A DNA stretch of 49,800 bases from Nitrospirota bacterium (lineage in GTDB: Bacteria > Nitrospirota > UBA9217), in assembly GCA_021814615.1 (NCBI GenBank), contig JAKAHZ010000008.1:1-49800 (forward strand), given 5' to 3'. Made by a program: the position numbers and the translations under genes. The notes under the pieces are model-generated. The model ran no database searches, had not been told where the DNA came from, and saw only the letters and a program-made list of their open reading frames with translations. Shown piece after piece: positions 10,004 through 18,710 of the stretch; position 1 is the first letter of the stretch; every line of letters begins with the position of its first letter.

Positions 10004-10648
10004 ATGATGAAAAACTACGGTATCCCGGTCGCCGCGGAAGGCTGGCCGTTCATCATCCCTCTCGCGGTCGCAACCGGGATTCTTTTTGCCCTCGGCTGGA
10101 AGAACACGGGGATCGTCGCGCTCGTGCTGACGCTCTTTGTCCTCTTCTTCTTCCGGGACCCGGAACGCCATGTTCCCGACGGCGAAGGCCTGGTCGTCTC
10201 GCCGGCCGACGGCAGGGTCATCATCGTGACCGATTATTTCGAGCCGGAATATCTGAAGAAGGACGTGAAGAAGATCAGCATCTTCCTGTCGGTCTTCAAT
10301 GTGCACGTGAACCGATCGCCTGTGGCCGGCACGGTCGAAACGGTGAAGTACAATCCCGGCAAGTTCCTCGTTGCATCGGCGGACAAGGCATCCACGGACA
10401 ATGAACAGACCGCCATGGTCATCAAGACAGGAAAACATCAGGTGCTGGTGAAGCAGATCGCCGGGCTGATCGCCCGCCGGATCGTCTGCTACGCCAAGCC
10501 GGGGGACGCGATAAAAACCGGCGAGCGGTACGGCCTTATCCGTTTCGGATCGCGCGTCGATATCTTTCTTCCCAAGGACGCAGATATCCTCGTGAACGTG
10601 GGCGACCGGGTCAAGGGCGCCCGTGATGTGATCGGTGTGCTGAAATGA
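10004..10648 (+). CDS. psd: Phosphatidylserine decarboxylase (short, PSD-A type)
   Basis: Psd converts phosphatidylserine to phosphatidylethanolamine at the inner membrane and is a self-cleaving pyruvoyl enzyme. The 214-residue protein is the short type, with two N-terminal membrane segments (residues 14-48), FFFRDPERHVP, and the cleavage motif RFGSRVD, in which the Ser becomes pyruvoyl. ATG 10004 is used, with a second ATG at 10007; AAGGA lies upstream at a long spacing. Its TGA overlaps the pssA ATG by 4 nt, coupling the two steps of the same pathway. Confidence 0.95.
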   Translation: MMKNYGIPVAAEGWPFIIPLAVATGILFALGWKNTGIVALVLTLFVLFFFRDPERHVPDGEGLVVSPADGRVIIVTDYFEPEYLKKDVKKISIFLSVFNVHVNRSPVAGTVETVKYNPGKFLVASADKASTDNEQTAMVIKTGKHQVLVKQIAGLIARRIVCYAKPGDAIKTGERYGLIRFGSRVDIFLPKDADILVNVGDRVKGARDVIGVLK

Positions 10649-11391
10649 GAAAAGGGATCTATCTCCTGCCGAACATCATCACGCTGTCCAGCATGTTCTC
10701 GGGGTTCTACTCGATCATCGCATCGTTCAACTCCGACTACGAACGCGCCGCCTGGACCATCATGATCGCGGCGGTGTTCGATGTGCTGGACGGATGGGTC
10801 GCGCGCATGACCCATACCACGTCCAAGTTCGGCATCGAGATCGATTCCCTCTCCGACGCCATCTCCTTCGGCGTTGCGCCGGGCGTGCTGGTTTACAGCT
10901 GGTCGCTCCAGTCCTTCGGCAAGATCGGCTGGCTGGCGTCGTTTTTCATGGTTGCCTGCGCCGCCCTCCGGCTGGCCCGGTTCAACGTGCAGATGGGCAG
11001 CACCGAGAAGAAGCATTTCACCGGCCTGCCGTCGCCGGCCGCGGCGCTCATGATCGCCACGACGGTGCTGGCCTACGAAGAAGTCATCGACATTCTGAAA
11101 CAGCTGCAGTATGAGCGGCTTGCGGACATCATCGGCCTGGACTACTGGGTCCTGGCGCTGACGTTCATCGTTGCAGGGCTCATGGTGAGCAATATCACCT
11201 ACCACAGCCTGAAGGAAGCCAATCTCAAGGAGCGGCGTCCTTTCGGGCTTCTCGTGGTGATCGTGGCGGTCCTTGCGGTCGTGGCCTACCATCCCGCCCT
11301 CGTGCTGTTCCTCATCACGCTCTTCTATGTCCTGACCGGACTGGGAGAAGCGCTGTACCGGCTTCTGAAACCGCGCACCGCTGCGGCGTGA
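10645..11391 (+). CDS. pssA: CDP-diacylglycerol-serine O-phosphatidyltransferase
   Basis: PssA makes phosphatidylserine from CDP-diacylglycerol and serine, the substrate for Psd encoded just upstream. The 248-residue membrane protein carries the CDP-alcohol phosphotransferase motif: DG at residues 52-53, AR three residues on, then GIEIDSLSD. Several hydrophobic segments follow. It starts inside the psd stop (ATGA overlap), so translation is coupled. Psd-pssA placed between ilvC and leuA is an arrangement I recall from Geobacter and Nitrospira relatives. Confidence 0.95.
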   Translation: MRKGIYLLPNIITLSSMFSGFYSIIASFNSDYERAAWTIMIAAVFDVLDGWVARMTHTTSKFGIEIDSLSDAISFGVAPGVLVYSWSLQSFGKIGWLASFFMVACAALRLARFNVQMGSTEKKHFTGLPSPAAALMIATTVLAYEEVIDILKQLQYERLADIIGLDYWVLALTFIVAGLMVSNITYHSLKEANLKERRPFGLLVVIVAVLAVVAYHPALVLFLITLFYVLTGLGEALYRLLKPRTAAA

Positions 11392-11463
11392 GATCGGCGA
11401 AGCACGTTCTGCCTCACGAATTCCGGCACCAGTGACCGCACGTAACTGCGGAGGATCGCTCTC

Positions 11464-12993
11464 ATGGAACGAATCGTCAGAATATTCGACACCACGCTTC
11501 GGGACGGCGAGCAGTCGCCCGGCGCGAGCATGAACGTCGACGAAAAGGTCACGCTCGCAAAGCAGCTTGCGCGGCTCGGCGTGGACATCATCGAGGCGGG
11601 GTTCGCGATCTCCTCGCCCGGCGATTTCGAGGCGATCCGGCGCATCGGCGGGGAGGTGGAAGGCCCCGTGATCTGCAGCCTTGCCCGGGCAAAAGAACCC
11701 GACATCAAGCGGGCCTGGGAAGCGCTGAGGGACATTCCGCGCCGCCGCCTGCACACGTTCCATTCCACCAGCGATATCCACCTTAAGCACCAGTTCCGCA
11801 TCGATCAGGCCGAAGCGCTGAAACGCTCCGTGGAGATGGTGAAGCTCGCCAAGAGCCTGATCGAGGACGTCGAGTTCTCGGCCATGGACGCGACGCGTAC
11901 CGATGTGGGCTATCTGTCCGAAGTGCTTGAGGCGGTCATCGAAGCCGGCGCCGGGACCGTCAACATCCCCGACACGGTCGGGTACACCACCCCGGAGGAG
12001 TTCGGGAAGTTCATCAAGGCGGTAAAGGACCGGGTCAGGAACATCGACAAGGCCGTCATTTCCGTGCATTGTCACAACGACCTCGGCATGGCCGTGGCGA
12101 ACTCTCTGGCAGCGGTGCTGAACGGCGCAGGCCAGGTGGAGTGCACATTGAACGGCATCGGCGAACGGGCGGGCAACTGCTCCATGGAAGAGGTGGTGAT
12201 GGCGCTCAAGACGCGCCGGGATTTCTACGGCGCGGATACGAAGATCGTGACCGAGGAAATCATGCGCGCAAGCCGCCTGGTCACCAAGATCACGGGCATC
12301 CCGGTGCAGCCGAACAAGGCGATCGTCGGCGCGAACGCCTTTGCCCACGAGTCGGGAATCCATCAGGACGGGCTGCTCAAGGAGCGTTCCACCTACGAGA
12401 TCATGCGTCCCGAGACCATCGGTCTTGTCAAGACCAACCTGGTGCTCGGCAAGCATTCCGGCCGCCATGCCTTCCGCACGCGGCTCAAGGAACTGGGGTA
12501 CGAGTTGCCCGATGAGGACCTGAACAAGGCCTTCGAGCGCTTCAAGCATCTTGCCGATCAGAAGAAAGAGGTCTTCGATGAGGACCTCGAAGCGATCGTT
12601 TCCGATGAGATGCAGCAGATCGCCGAGATCTATGTGCTCAAGAGCCTCACGGCGGAAAGCGGGACCGGCGTCACGCCGACGGCAATCGTGGAGCTGGATA
12701 TGAACGGGAAGACCGTGAAACAGACCGGGACGGGCGACGGGCCGGTTGACGCGGTCTACCGGACCATCGCGGCGATTACGGGCACCAAGTCCAAGCTCGA
12801 CGCCTATCTGGTAAAGGGCATCACCGGCGGCACCGACGCTCTGGGGGAAGTGACCGTCAAGGTCGAAGAGGAAGGCAAGAAGGTTGCCGGCCACGGCGCG
12901 GACACGGATATCATCACCGCCAGTGCAAAGGCCTACGTGAACGCCCTGAACAAGCTGGAATACTGGAAAAAGGGGCGGTCACGGAACGCCTGA
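11464..12993 (+). CDS. leuA: 2-isopropylmalate synthase
   Basis: LeuA condenses acetyl-CoA with 2-ketoisovalerate, the committed step of leucine synthesis. The 509-residue protein has the HMGL-like TIM barrel, starting [16 protein letters not shown] with metal-binding residues, [14 protein letters not shown] and the [16 protein letters not shown] motif. A C-terminal LeuA dimerisation domain follows (residues about 390-505), the usual site of leucine feedback inhibition. GGAGG lies 9 nt before ATG 11464. Length and order fit a full-length enzyme. Confidence 0.97.
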   Translation: MERIVRIFDTTLRDGEQSPGASMNVDEKVTLAKQLARLGVDIIEAGFAISSPGDFEAIRRIGGEVEGPVICSLARAKEPDIKRAWEALRDIPRRRLHTFHSTSDIHLKHQFRIDQAEALKRSVEMVKLAKSLIEDVEFSAMDATRTDVGYLSEVLEAVIEAGAGTVNIPDTVGYTTPEEFGKFIKAVKDRVRNIDKAVISVHCHNDLGMAVANSLAAVLNGAGQVECTLNGIGERAGNCSMEEVVMALKTRRDFYGADTKIVTEEIMRASRLVTKITGIPVQPNKAIVGANAFAHESGIHQDGLLKERSTYEIMRPETIGLVKTNLVLGKHSGRHAFRTRLKELGYELPDEDLNKAFERFKHLADQKKEVFDEDLEAIVSDEMQQIAEIYVLKSLTAESGTGVTPTAIVELDMNGKTVKQTGTGDGPVDAVYRTIAAITGTKSKLDAYLVKGITGGTDALGEVTVKVEEEGKKVAGHGADTDIITASAKAYVNALNKLEYWKKGRSRNA

Positions 12994-13054
12994 TCGGGGC
13001 GCTGCGGTACCGGCGTCCCGCTGCGCACAGGGGATGCAGCCGCGGAAAAAACAG

Positions 13055-13083
13055 TTGAATCTGAACAGGGGTTGTCGTATATT
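13055..13083 (+). promoter_or_regulatory. Candidate promoter directly before leuC
   Basis: TTGAAT (13055-13060) and TATATT (13078-13083) are separated by exactly 17 bp. The predicted start is about 13090, only 2-3 nt before the leuC ATG at 13093. The transcript would be almost leaderless. Confidence 0.55.
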
Positions 13084-13092
13084 TTTCGAACT

Positions 13093-14355
13093 ATGCCAAT
13101 GACCATTACGGAAAAGATCCTTGCCGCGCATTGCGGCAAGAAGGAAGTCGCGCCGGGAGAACTGATCAACGCGAAGCTCGACCTGGTGCTGGCCAACGAC
13201 ATCACCGCGCCGATCGCGATCAAGGAATTTCGCGCTGCCGGCGCCACAAAGGTCTTCGACCCCGAGCGGATCGCGCTCATCCCGGACCATTTCGCGCCGA
13301 ACAAGGATATTGCGTCGGCTGAGCAGTGCAACATGCTGCGGACATTCTCACGCGAGCACGATCTCTCGCTCTACTTCGAGGTGGGCCGCATGGGCGTGGA
13401 GCACGCACTCCTGCCCGAGCAGGGCCTCGTGGTGCCCGGCGACGTGGTGATCGGCGCGGACAGCCACACCTGCACCTATGGCGGCCTGGGTGCGTTCTCC
13501 ACCGGCGTCGGGAGCACCGACGTCGCCGCGGCGATGATCACGGGCGAAGCGTGGTTCAAGGTCCCGGAGACCATGAAATTCGTGTACAAGGGAAAACTCG
13601 CCAAGTGGGTCGGCGGCAAGGACATCATCCTCAGGACCATCGGCGACATCGGCGTTGACGGCGCGCTTTACCGCGCCATGGAGTTCACCGGCGAGGCGAT
13701 CAAGAAGCTCTCCATGGCAGGCAGGCTCACGATCTGCAACATGGCCATTGAGGCGGGCGGCAAGAACGGCATCATCGAGCCCGATGAAATCACCGAGAAG
13801 TACGTGGCCAAGCGAGCGCGCAGGAAGTTCAAGTTCTACAAGAGCGACAAGAAGGCGAGCTACGTCGAGGTCCGGGAGTACGACCTCTCGGGCATGGAGC
13901 CGCAGGTTGCCTGCCCCCACCTTCCCGAGAACGTGAAACCCGTAAGCGCCGTGAGCGCGGTGAACATCGACCAGTCCGTGGTCGGCTCCTGCACGAACGG
14001 CAGGATCGAGGACATCCGCGAGGCAGCCAAGGTGATCAAGGGCCACAAAGTGCATCCCTACGTGCGCATGATCGTGATACCGGCGACGCAGGCCGTGTAC
14101 AAACAGTCGATCAAGGAAGGACTCGTCGACATCTTCATCGATGCGGGAGCCGCCTTCAGCACGCCGACCTGCGGACCCTGCTTGGGCGGCCACATGGGCA
14201 TCCTCGCAGCGGGCGAAAAGGCAATCACTACCACGAACCGCAATTTCGTCGGCCGCATGGGCAGCCCCAAGAGCGAAGTTTATCTCGCGAATCCGGCTGT
14301 CGCGGCGGCTTCCGCCGTTCTCGGCAGGATCGGCACGCCGGAAGAGCTGAAATGA
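13093..14355 (+). CDS. leuC: 3-isopropylmalate dehydratase large subunit
   Basis: LeuC with LeuD isomerises 2-isopropylmalate to 3-isopropylmalate using a [4Fe-4S] cluster. The 420-residue protein is the shorter (HacA/LeuC2-like) type. It shows [29 protein letters not shown] and [12 protein letters not shown] with the three cluster cysteines. ATG 13093 and ATG 13099 are both possible; neither has a Shine-Dalgarno. A sigma-70-like promoter ends just 9 nt before 13093. Homoaconitase activity is an alternative seen in related proteins, but leuA, leuD and leuB around it favour leucine synthesis. Confidence 0.95.
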   Translation: MPMTITEKILAAHCGKKEVAPGELINAKLDLVLANDITAPIAIKEFRAAGATKVFDPERIALIPDHFAPNKDIASAEQCNMLRTFSREHDLSLYFEVGRMGVEHALLPEQGLVVPGDVVIGADSHTCTYGGLGAFSTGVGSTDVAAAMITGEAWFKVPETMKFVYKGKLAKWVGGKDIILRTIGDIGVDGALYRAMEFTGEAIKKLSMAGRLTICNMAIEAGGKNGIIEPDEITEKYVAKRARRKFKFYKSDKKASYVEVREYDLSGMEPQVACPHLPENVKPVSAVSAVNIDQSVVGSCTNGRIEDIREAAKVIKGHKVHPYVRMIVIPATQAVYKQSIKEGLVDIFIDAGAAFSTPTCGPCLGGHMGILAAGEKAITTTNRNFVGRMGSPKSEVYLANPAVAAASAVLGRIGTPEELK

Positions 14356-14360
14356 TCATT

Positions 14361-14440
14361 CGACACTGAGGACACAGAAAAAGCAGTATGACCGGCAAAC
14401 CCGTTTGCACAGGGTGTTTCCCAGTGTCCACAGTGTCAAG
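14361..14440. repeat. Word-like inverted repeat (leuC/leuD spacer)
   Basis: The left arm (14361-14383) reads GACACTGAG then GACACAG. The right arm (14418-14440), reverse complemented, reads GACACTGTG then GACACTGGG, giving an inverted repeat with a 9-bp period. It ends 16 bp before leuD. Confidence 0.7.
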
Positions 14441-14456
14441 TAACCAAGGGGTTTTC

Positions 14457-14957
14457 ATGAAATTCAAAGGCAAAGCATGGAAGTTCGGGGCGGATGTTGA
14501 CACCGACGCGATCATCCCGGCACGGTATCTCAACACCTCAGATCCCAAGGAGCTGGCGAAGCACTGCATGGAGGACTCCACTAATCCGGACTTCATGAGG
14601 AAGATGCAGGCCGGCGACATCATCGTTGCGGACAAGAACTTCGGCTGCGGCTCGTCGCGCGAACACGCGCCGATCTCGATCAAGGCCGCAGGCGTCTCCT
14701 GCGTCGTCGCCAAGAGCTTTGCCCGGATCTTCTACCGGAATTCCTTCAATATGGGCCTGCCGATCTTCGAAAGCAGGGAGGCTGTCGAGGGGATCAAGGA
14801 AGGGGACCAGATCGAAGTGGACGCGGACAACGGCAAGATCCGGAACCTGACCTCGGGCAAGGAATATCAGGTTGCGCCGGTCCCCGCGTTCATGCAGGAA
14901 CTGATCGCTGCGGGCGGACTGATGGCCTACACGAAGAAGAAGGCGAGATTGGCGTGA
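14457..14957 (+). CDS. leuD: 3-isopropylmalate dehydratase small subunit
   Basis: LeuD supplies the swivelling domain of isopropylmalate isomerase. The 166-residue protein shows DVDTDAIIPARYLN near the start and NFGCGSSREHAP in the middle, both family signatures. ATG 14457 is chosen because AAGGGG (14446-14451) lies 5 nt upstream; an in-frame extension to 14388 would translate the repeat spacer. Its TGA overlaps the GTG of a small Cys-rich frame. Confidence 0.96.
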   Translation: MKFKGKAWKFGADVDTDAIIPARYLNTSDPKELAKHCMEDSTNPDFMRKMQAGDIIVADKNFGCGSSREHAPISIKAAGVSCVVAKSFARIFYRNSFNMGLPIFESREAVEGIKEGDQIEVDADNGKIRNLTSGKEYQVAPVPAFMQELIAAGGLMAYTKKKARLA

Positions 14958-15190
14958 CGGCCTGTTTCAAACTGGCCCGTCTTCTCGATTCAGCGGCGCG
15001 CATGCACGGCGGGCAACTCTGCTCGCCGTGTGTTTATTTCAGCGGGAACCTCGATCCTGCCGAATATCCCGGTCTTGCAGACCAGAAAGCCTGCTGCGGG
15101 CTGGAATTCCTTCCCGGAGACGCCGGCTGCCAGGAGATGCGGACGGACAATTGCAGTGCCAGGAAACAACAGACATCTTTGACCGGATAA
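14954..15190 (+). CDS. Small Cys-rich protein overlapping the leuD stop
   Basis: A GTG at 14954 overlaps the leuD TGA (GTGA), opening 78 codons. The product has seven cysteines (4, 23, 26, 47, 48, 59, 67), including CSPC followed by VYFSG, a spacing suited to metal or Fe-S binding. Third codon positions are G/C-rich as in neighbouring genes, which supports coding. The 3' end runs into the repeat spacer before leuB. No family is recognised. Confidence 0.5.
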   Translation: MTACFKLARLLDSAARMHGGQLCSPCVYFSGNLDPAEYPGLADQKACCGLEFLPGDAGCQEMRTDNCSARKQQTSLTG

Positions 15191-15260
15191 CATGATCAAC
15201 TGGATGACATCTTGATCAGATGGCATCCCGTTATCCTGTCCAGCAGTCTAAATCGTGTTC
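15184..15260. repeat. Word-like inverted repeat (leuD/leuB spacer)
   Basis: The left arm (15184-15211) holds GGATAAC and GGATGACATC. The right arm (15219-15260), reverse complemented, gives GGATAAC followed by GGATGCCATC, with a further GGACA word. The arms are only 7 bp apart. The right arm also resembles the word series TATCCTGTCC. Confidence 0.6.
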
Positions 15261-15277
15261 GGGGGTTAACGATACTC

Positions 15278-16354
15278 ATGTCCAAGACTTACAAAATCGC
15301 AACCATTCCCGGCGACGGGACAGGGCCGGAAGTGGTCCGGGAGGCGCGCAAGGTCCTCCAGGCAGCAGCTGCCAAGGGAGGATTCAAGCTTGAATTCGCC
15401 GAATACGATTTCGGCTCGGCGCGGTATCTGAAGACCGGCGAAACGCTGCCTGACAGCGCTATCGGCGAGTTCAAAAAGTTCGACGCCATGTTCCTGGGCG
15501 CAATCGGACACCCGGATGTAAAGCCGGGTATCCTCGAGGCCGGCATCCTGCTCAAGATCCGGTTCGCTCTCGATCAGTACATTAACCTCCGTCCGGTAAA
15601 GCTTTACCCGAACGTCGAGACGCCCCTTAAGGACAAGGGGCCCGAGCATATCGATTTCGTCGTGATCCGCGAGAACACCGGCGGCATCTATACGGGCCAC
15701 GGCGGGGCGACCCGCGTCGGCACGACCGAGGAGATTGCGACCCAACTCATGGTTTACGATCGCCGTACGGTGGATAGGTGCCTCAAGTACGCCTTCGAAC
15801 TCAAGAAGAAGCGCAATGCGCAGAACCCGAAGTACGCCGCGAAACCGATCACGCTGATCCATAAGAGGAACGTTCTTACCCACTGCGGCGACCTGTGGTA
15901 CCGGGCCTTCGAGGAGATGGGCGCGAAGCAGTACAGCGACCTCAAGCGCGATTACAATCATGTCGACGCCGCGAATATGTGGTTCGTGAAAAATCCCGAA
16001 TGGTTCGATGTGGCGGTGACGGAGAATCTCTTCGGCGATATCATCACGGATCTTGGGGCCATGATCCAGGGCGGCCTGGGCGTCGCCTCCGGCGGGAACA
16101 TCAATCCCGACGGCGTTTCCATGTTCGAGCCCATGGGCGGCAGCGCGCCGAAGTACGCCGGCCAGAACGTGATCAATCCTATGGCGGCCATCGGCGCGGC
16201 CATGATGATGCTCGATTCACTGGGCGAAACAAAGTCCTCCCATGCGGTCGAGAATGCCATGATCACCACCATGAAGAAGATGAAGAGCCAGGCAGCCGGC
16301 AAAATGGGCATGTCCACGACGGAGGTCGGGGACATGGTAGCATCATTATTATAA
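15278..16354 (+). CDS. leuB: 3-isopropylmalate dehydrogenase
   Basis: LeuB is the NAD-dependent oxidative decarboxylase of leucine synthesis. The 358-residue protein shows IATIPGDGTGPEVV at the start, a conserved RENTGGIYTGHGG segment, and NLFGDIITDLGAMIQGGLG with metal-binding aspartates. Sequence details place it in the broad isopropylmalate/isocitrate/tartrate dehydrogenase family; leuCD just upstream supports LeuB. ATG 15278 is used because the in-frame extension to 15212 lies in the repeat spacer. The ribosome site is weak (GGGGG, distant). Confidence 0.93.
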   Translation: MSKTYKIATIPGDGTGPEVVREARKVLQAAAAKGGFKLEFAEYDFGSARYLKTGETLPDSAIGEFKKFDAMFLGAIGHPDVKPGILEAGILLKIRFALDQYINLRPVKLYPNVETPLKDKGPEHIDFVVIRENTGGIYTGHGGATRVGTTEEIATQLMVYDRRTVDRCLKYAFELKKKRNAQNPKYAAKPITLIHKRNVLTHCGDLWYRAFEEMGAKQYSDLKRDYNHVDAANMWFVKNPEWFDVAVTENLFGDIITDLGAMIQGGLGVASGGNINPDGVSMFEPMGGSAPKYAGQNVINPMAAIGAAMMMLDSLGETKSSHAVENAMITTMKKMKSQAAGKMGMSTTEVGDMVASLL

Positions 16355-16357
16355 TTT

Positions 16358-16418
16358 GAACCACGAAGTTACAATAAGTTATTTGCAACTTCTTCGTGAT
16401 CTTCGTGCACTTCGTGGT
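16358..16418. repeat. Word-like inverted repeat, period 9 (leuB/asd spacer)
   Basis: The right arm (16387-16418), reverse complemented, reads ACCACGAAG then TGCACGAAG then ATCACGAAG in 9-bp steps. The left arm (16358-16380) begins with the same ACCACGAAG and then decays, ending GTT like the right arm. Confidence 0.7.
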
Positions 16419-16457
16419 GGAAATTTTGTTTCAGTTCATTCGGATTAGGAGAATATA

Positions 16458-17570
16458 ATGTTAAGAGTTGGATTTGTCGGTTGGCGCGGCATGGTGGGAT
16501 CGGTCTTGATGGGCCGGATGAACGAGGAGAAGGATTTTAACCTGGTCGATCCGGTCTTCTTCACTACCTCGAACGTGGGCGGGAAGGGCCCGAACATCGG
16601 CAAGGATGTGCCTGCGCTCAAGGATGCGAAGAATGTCAACGAGCTCAAAGCCATGGAGATCATCGTCTCCTGCCAGGGCGGGGACTACACCAAGGAGATC
16701 TATCCCAAGCTGCGCGACGCGGGCTGGAAGGGATACTGGATCGATGCGGCATCGGCGCTCCGCATGACGAGCGATTCCATCATCATCCTCGATCCCGTGA
16801 ACATGAGCGTGATCAAAGACGGGCTGTCCAAGGGCATTAAGAACTATATCGGCGGGAACTGCACGGTCTCTCTCATGCTCATGGCCCTGGGCGGCCTCTA
16901 TGAGAAGGGGCTCGTCGAGTGGATGAGCGCCATGACCTATCAGGCCGCCTCCGGTGCGGGCGCGAACAATATGCGCGAACTGATCAAACAGATGGGATCG
17001 GTCCACGGCCAGGTGAAGGATCTGTTGGCGGATCCGGCTTCGGCGATCCTCGATATCGATAAGAAGGTCTCGGACCATATTCGCTCCGACGCCTATCCCA
17101 AGGAGTTCTTCGGCGCGCCGCTGGCAGGTTCGCTGATCCCCTGGATCGACGTGCAGCTTGAGAGCGGCCAGAGCAAGGAAGAGTGGAAGGGCATGGCTGA
17201 GACGAACAAGATCCTCGGCCGCGATAAGAACGCGATCCCCATTGATGGAACCTGTGTCCGTATCGGCGCCATGCGCTGCCACAGCCAGGCGCTCACGATC
17301 AAGATGACCAAGGACGTGCCGCTGAGCGAGATCACGGACATGATCTCCAAGCACAACAAGTGGGTGAAGGTCGTGCCGAACGTCCGTGAGGTGACGGTGA
17401 AGGAGCTTACGCCCGCGGCCATTACGGGCACCCTGACGGTACCGGTCGGTCGGTTGCGCAAGATGAACATGGGCCCCACCTTTCTCAACGCCTTCACCTG
17501 CGGCGATCAGCTTCTGTGGGGCGCGGCCGAACCGCTCCGGAGGATGCTCCGGATCATTGTCGAACAGTAA
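16458..17570 (+). CDS. asd: Aspartate-semialdehyde dehydrogenase (enterobacterial type)
   Basis: Asd reduces aspartyl phosphate to aspartate semialdehyde, the precursor of lysine, diaminopimelate, threonine, methionine and isoleucine. The 370-residue protein follows the E. coli type: [14 protein letters not shown] at the N-terminus, catalytic Cys135 in [23 protein letters not shown], and [12 protein letters not shown] carrying the catalytic His. GGAG lies 5 nt before ATG 16458. It is the intact partner of the paralogue that follows 118 bp downstream. Confidence 0.96.
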   Translation: MLRVGFVGWRGMVGSVLMGRMNEEKDFNLVDPVFFTTSNVGGKGPNIGKDVPALKDAKNVNELKAMEIIVSCQGGDYTKEIYPKLRDAGWKGYWIDAASALRMTSDSIIILDPVNMSVIKDGLSKGIKNYIGGNCTVSLMLMALGGLYEKGLVEWMSAMTYQAASGAGANNMRELIKQMGSVHGQVKDLLADPASAILDIDKKVSDHIRSDAYPKEFFGAPLAGSLIPWIDVQLESGQSKEEWKGMAETNKILGRDKNAIPIDGTCVRIGAMRCHSQALTIKMTKDVPLSEITDMISKHNKWVKVVPNVREVTVKELTPAAITGTLTVPVGRLRKMNMGPTFLNAFTCGDQLLWGAAEPLRRMLRIIVEQ

Positions 17571-17591
17571 GGTACGTTACTGAACTTGACC

Positions 17592-17667
17592 GAACCACGG
17601 AGTCATGGAGGGCAGAGCGCCTGGATCAGGCATGTAGTTCTCGGTCTCTTATGGCACCGTGGTTTTC
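17592..17667. repeat. Word-like inverted repeat, period about 9 (asd/asd-like spacer)
   Basis: The left arm (17592-17616) reads ACCACGGAG, TCATGGAGG, GCAGAG. The right arm (17640-17667), reverse complemented, reads ACCACGGTG, CCATAAGAG, ACCGAG, so the arms match word by word with decay. Confidence 0.65.
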
Positions 17668-17688
17668 TTTTCTGGCGAGGGAATGATG

Positions 17689-18699
17689 ATGAAGAAAAAG
17701 GACGCATACACAGTTGCCGTTGTGGGCGCAACGAGCGCTGCGGGCAGAGAACTGATCGAGCTGCTCGAGGAGCGCCGATTCCCCGTTGCTGATCTCGTTT
17801 TGCTTGAGCCGGCTGAGTCAGAGGGAGAGCGCATTGAGTTCCAGGGCAAGGGGGCCCGCGTCCGGAAGCTGGAGAAGAGCTCTTTTGCAGGCATTGATTT
17901 CGCCTGGTTCTGCACCGATGCTTCACTGAGCAAGGTTTTTTGTCCGATTGCGGCTGCCGCAGGGGCCGTTGTTATCGACGGATCCGACGTCTTCCGGATG
18001 GATCCGGCGGTTCCCCTCGTCATCCCCGAGGTGAACGCGGACGCGTTGACCGGCCACAAAGGCATCATCGCGAATCCTGACAGTTCAGTGATTGCGTTGT
18101 CCATGGTCTTGAAACCACTGCAAGAAACTGTTACAATCAAGCGCGTCGTGGTCACCGCTTTACAGTCCGTTTCGTCATCGGGCAAGGAAGCCATGGACGA
18201 ACTGGCGGGCCAGACTGTTTCGCTCATGAATTTCCGCGACGTGGAAACAAACGTCTATCGCCATCAGATCGCCTTCAATTGCATTCCGCAGGTTGATGCG
18301 TTCCGGGAAGATGGTGACACCCGGGGAGAGGCGACGCTTGCCGAGGAAACGAAAAAGATCCTGGGTGATCAGGCAATCCGCGTGACGGCGACTGCTGTCT
18401 GGGTGCCGGTGTTCCGCGGGCATGCCCTGTCGGTGAACATCGAGACGGACAAACCGGTTCCCGCGAATGAGGCCCGTGAATCCCTGGCGCGTTCAGCCGG
18501 CGTCATCGTCTACGATGACCCCGCACGCGACCTCTATCCCCTCCAGACGGAGATCGCGGGCAAAGACGAGGTCTTTGTCGGACGGGTGCGCGAGGACAGA
18601 ACCGTGGAGCACGGGCTGAACCTCTGGATCGTCTGCGATAATATTCGCAAGGGGGCGGCGTTGAACGCTGTTCAGATCGGCGAGCACCTCATTCGTTAA
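17689..18699 (+). CDS. ASADH-like (USG-1 type) protein lacking the catalytic Cys
   Basis: The protein has the aspartate-semialdehyde dehydrogenase fold: AVVGATSAAGRELIELLEER for NADP binding, SVSSSGKEAMDEL, and WVPVFRGHALSV, which keeps the His. The expected catalytic motif NPNCS reads NPDSS at residues 129-133, so Cys is replaced by Ser132 (codon AGT). The GHSE motif reads GHAL, losing the substrate-binding Glu. Dehydrogenase activity is therefore unlikely, as in E. coli USG-1, a known Cys-less homologue. Three ATGs lie at 17683, 17686 and 17689; GAGGG (17677-17681) best fits 17689. It follows the intact asd, and its role is unknown. Confidence 0.85.
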   Translation: MKKKDAYTVAVVGATSAAGRELIELLEERRFPVADLVLLEPAESEGERIEFQGKGARVRKLEKSSFAGIDFAWFCTDASLSKVFCPIAAAAGAVVIDGSDVFRMDPAVPLVIPEVNADALTGHKGIIANPDSSVIALSMVLKPLQETVTIKRVVVTALQSVSSSGKEAMDELAGQTVSLMNFRDVETNVYRHQIAFNCIPQVDAFREDGDTRGEATLAEETKKILGDQAIRVTATAVWVPVFRGHALSVNIETDKPVPANEARESLARSAGVIVYDDPARDLYPLQTEIAGKDEVFVGRVREDRTVEHGLNLWIVCDNIRKGAALNAVQIGEHLIR

Positions 18700-18710
18700 A
18701 GAATTGGAAC

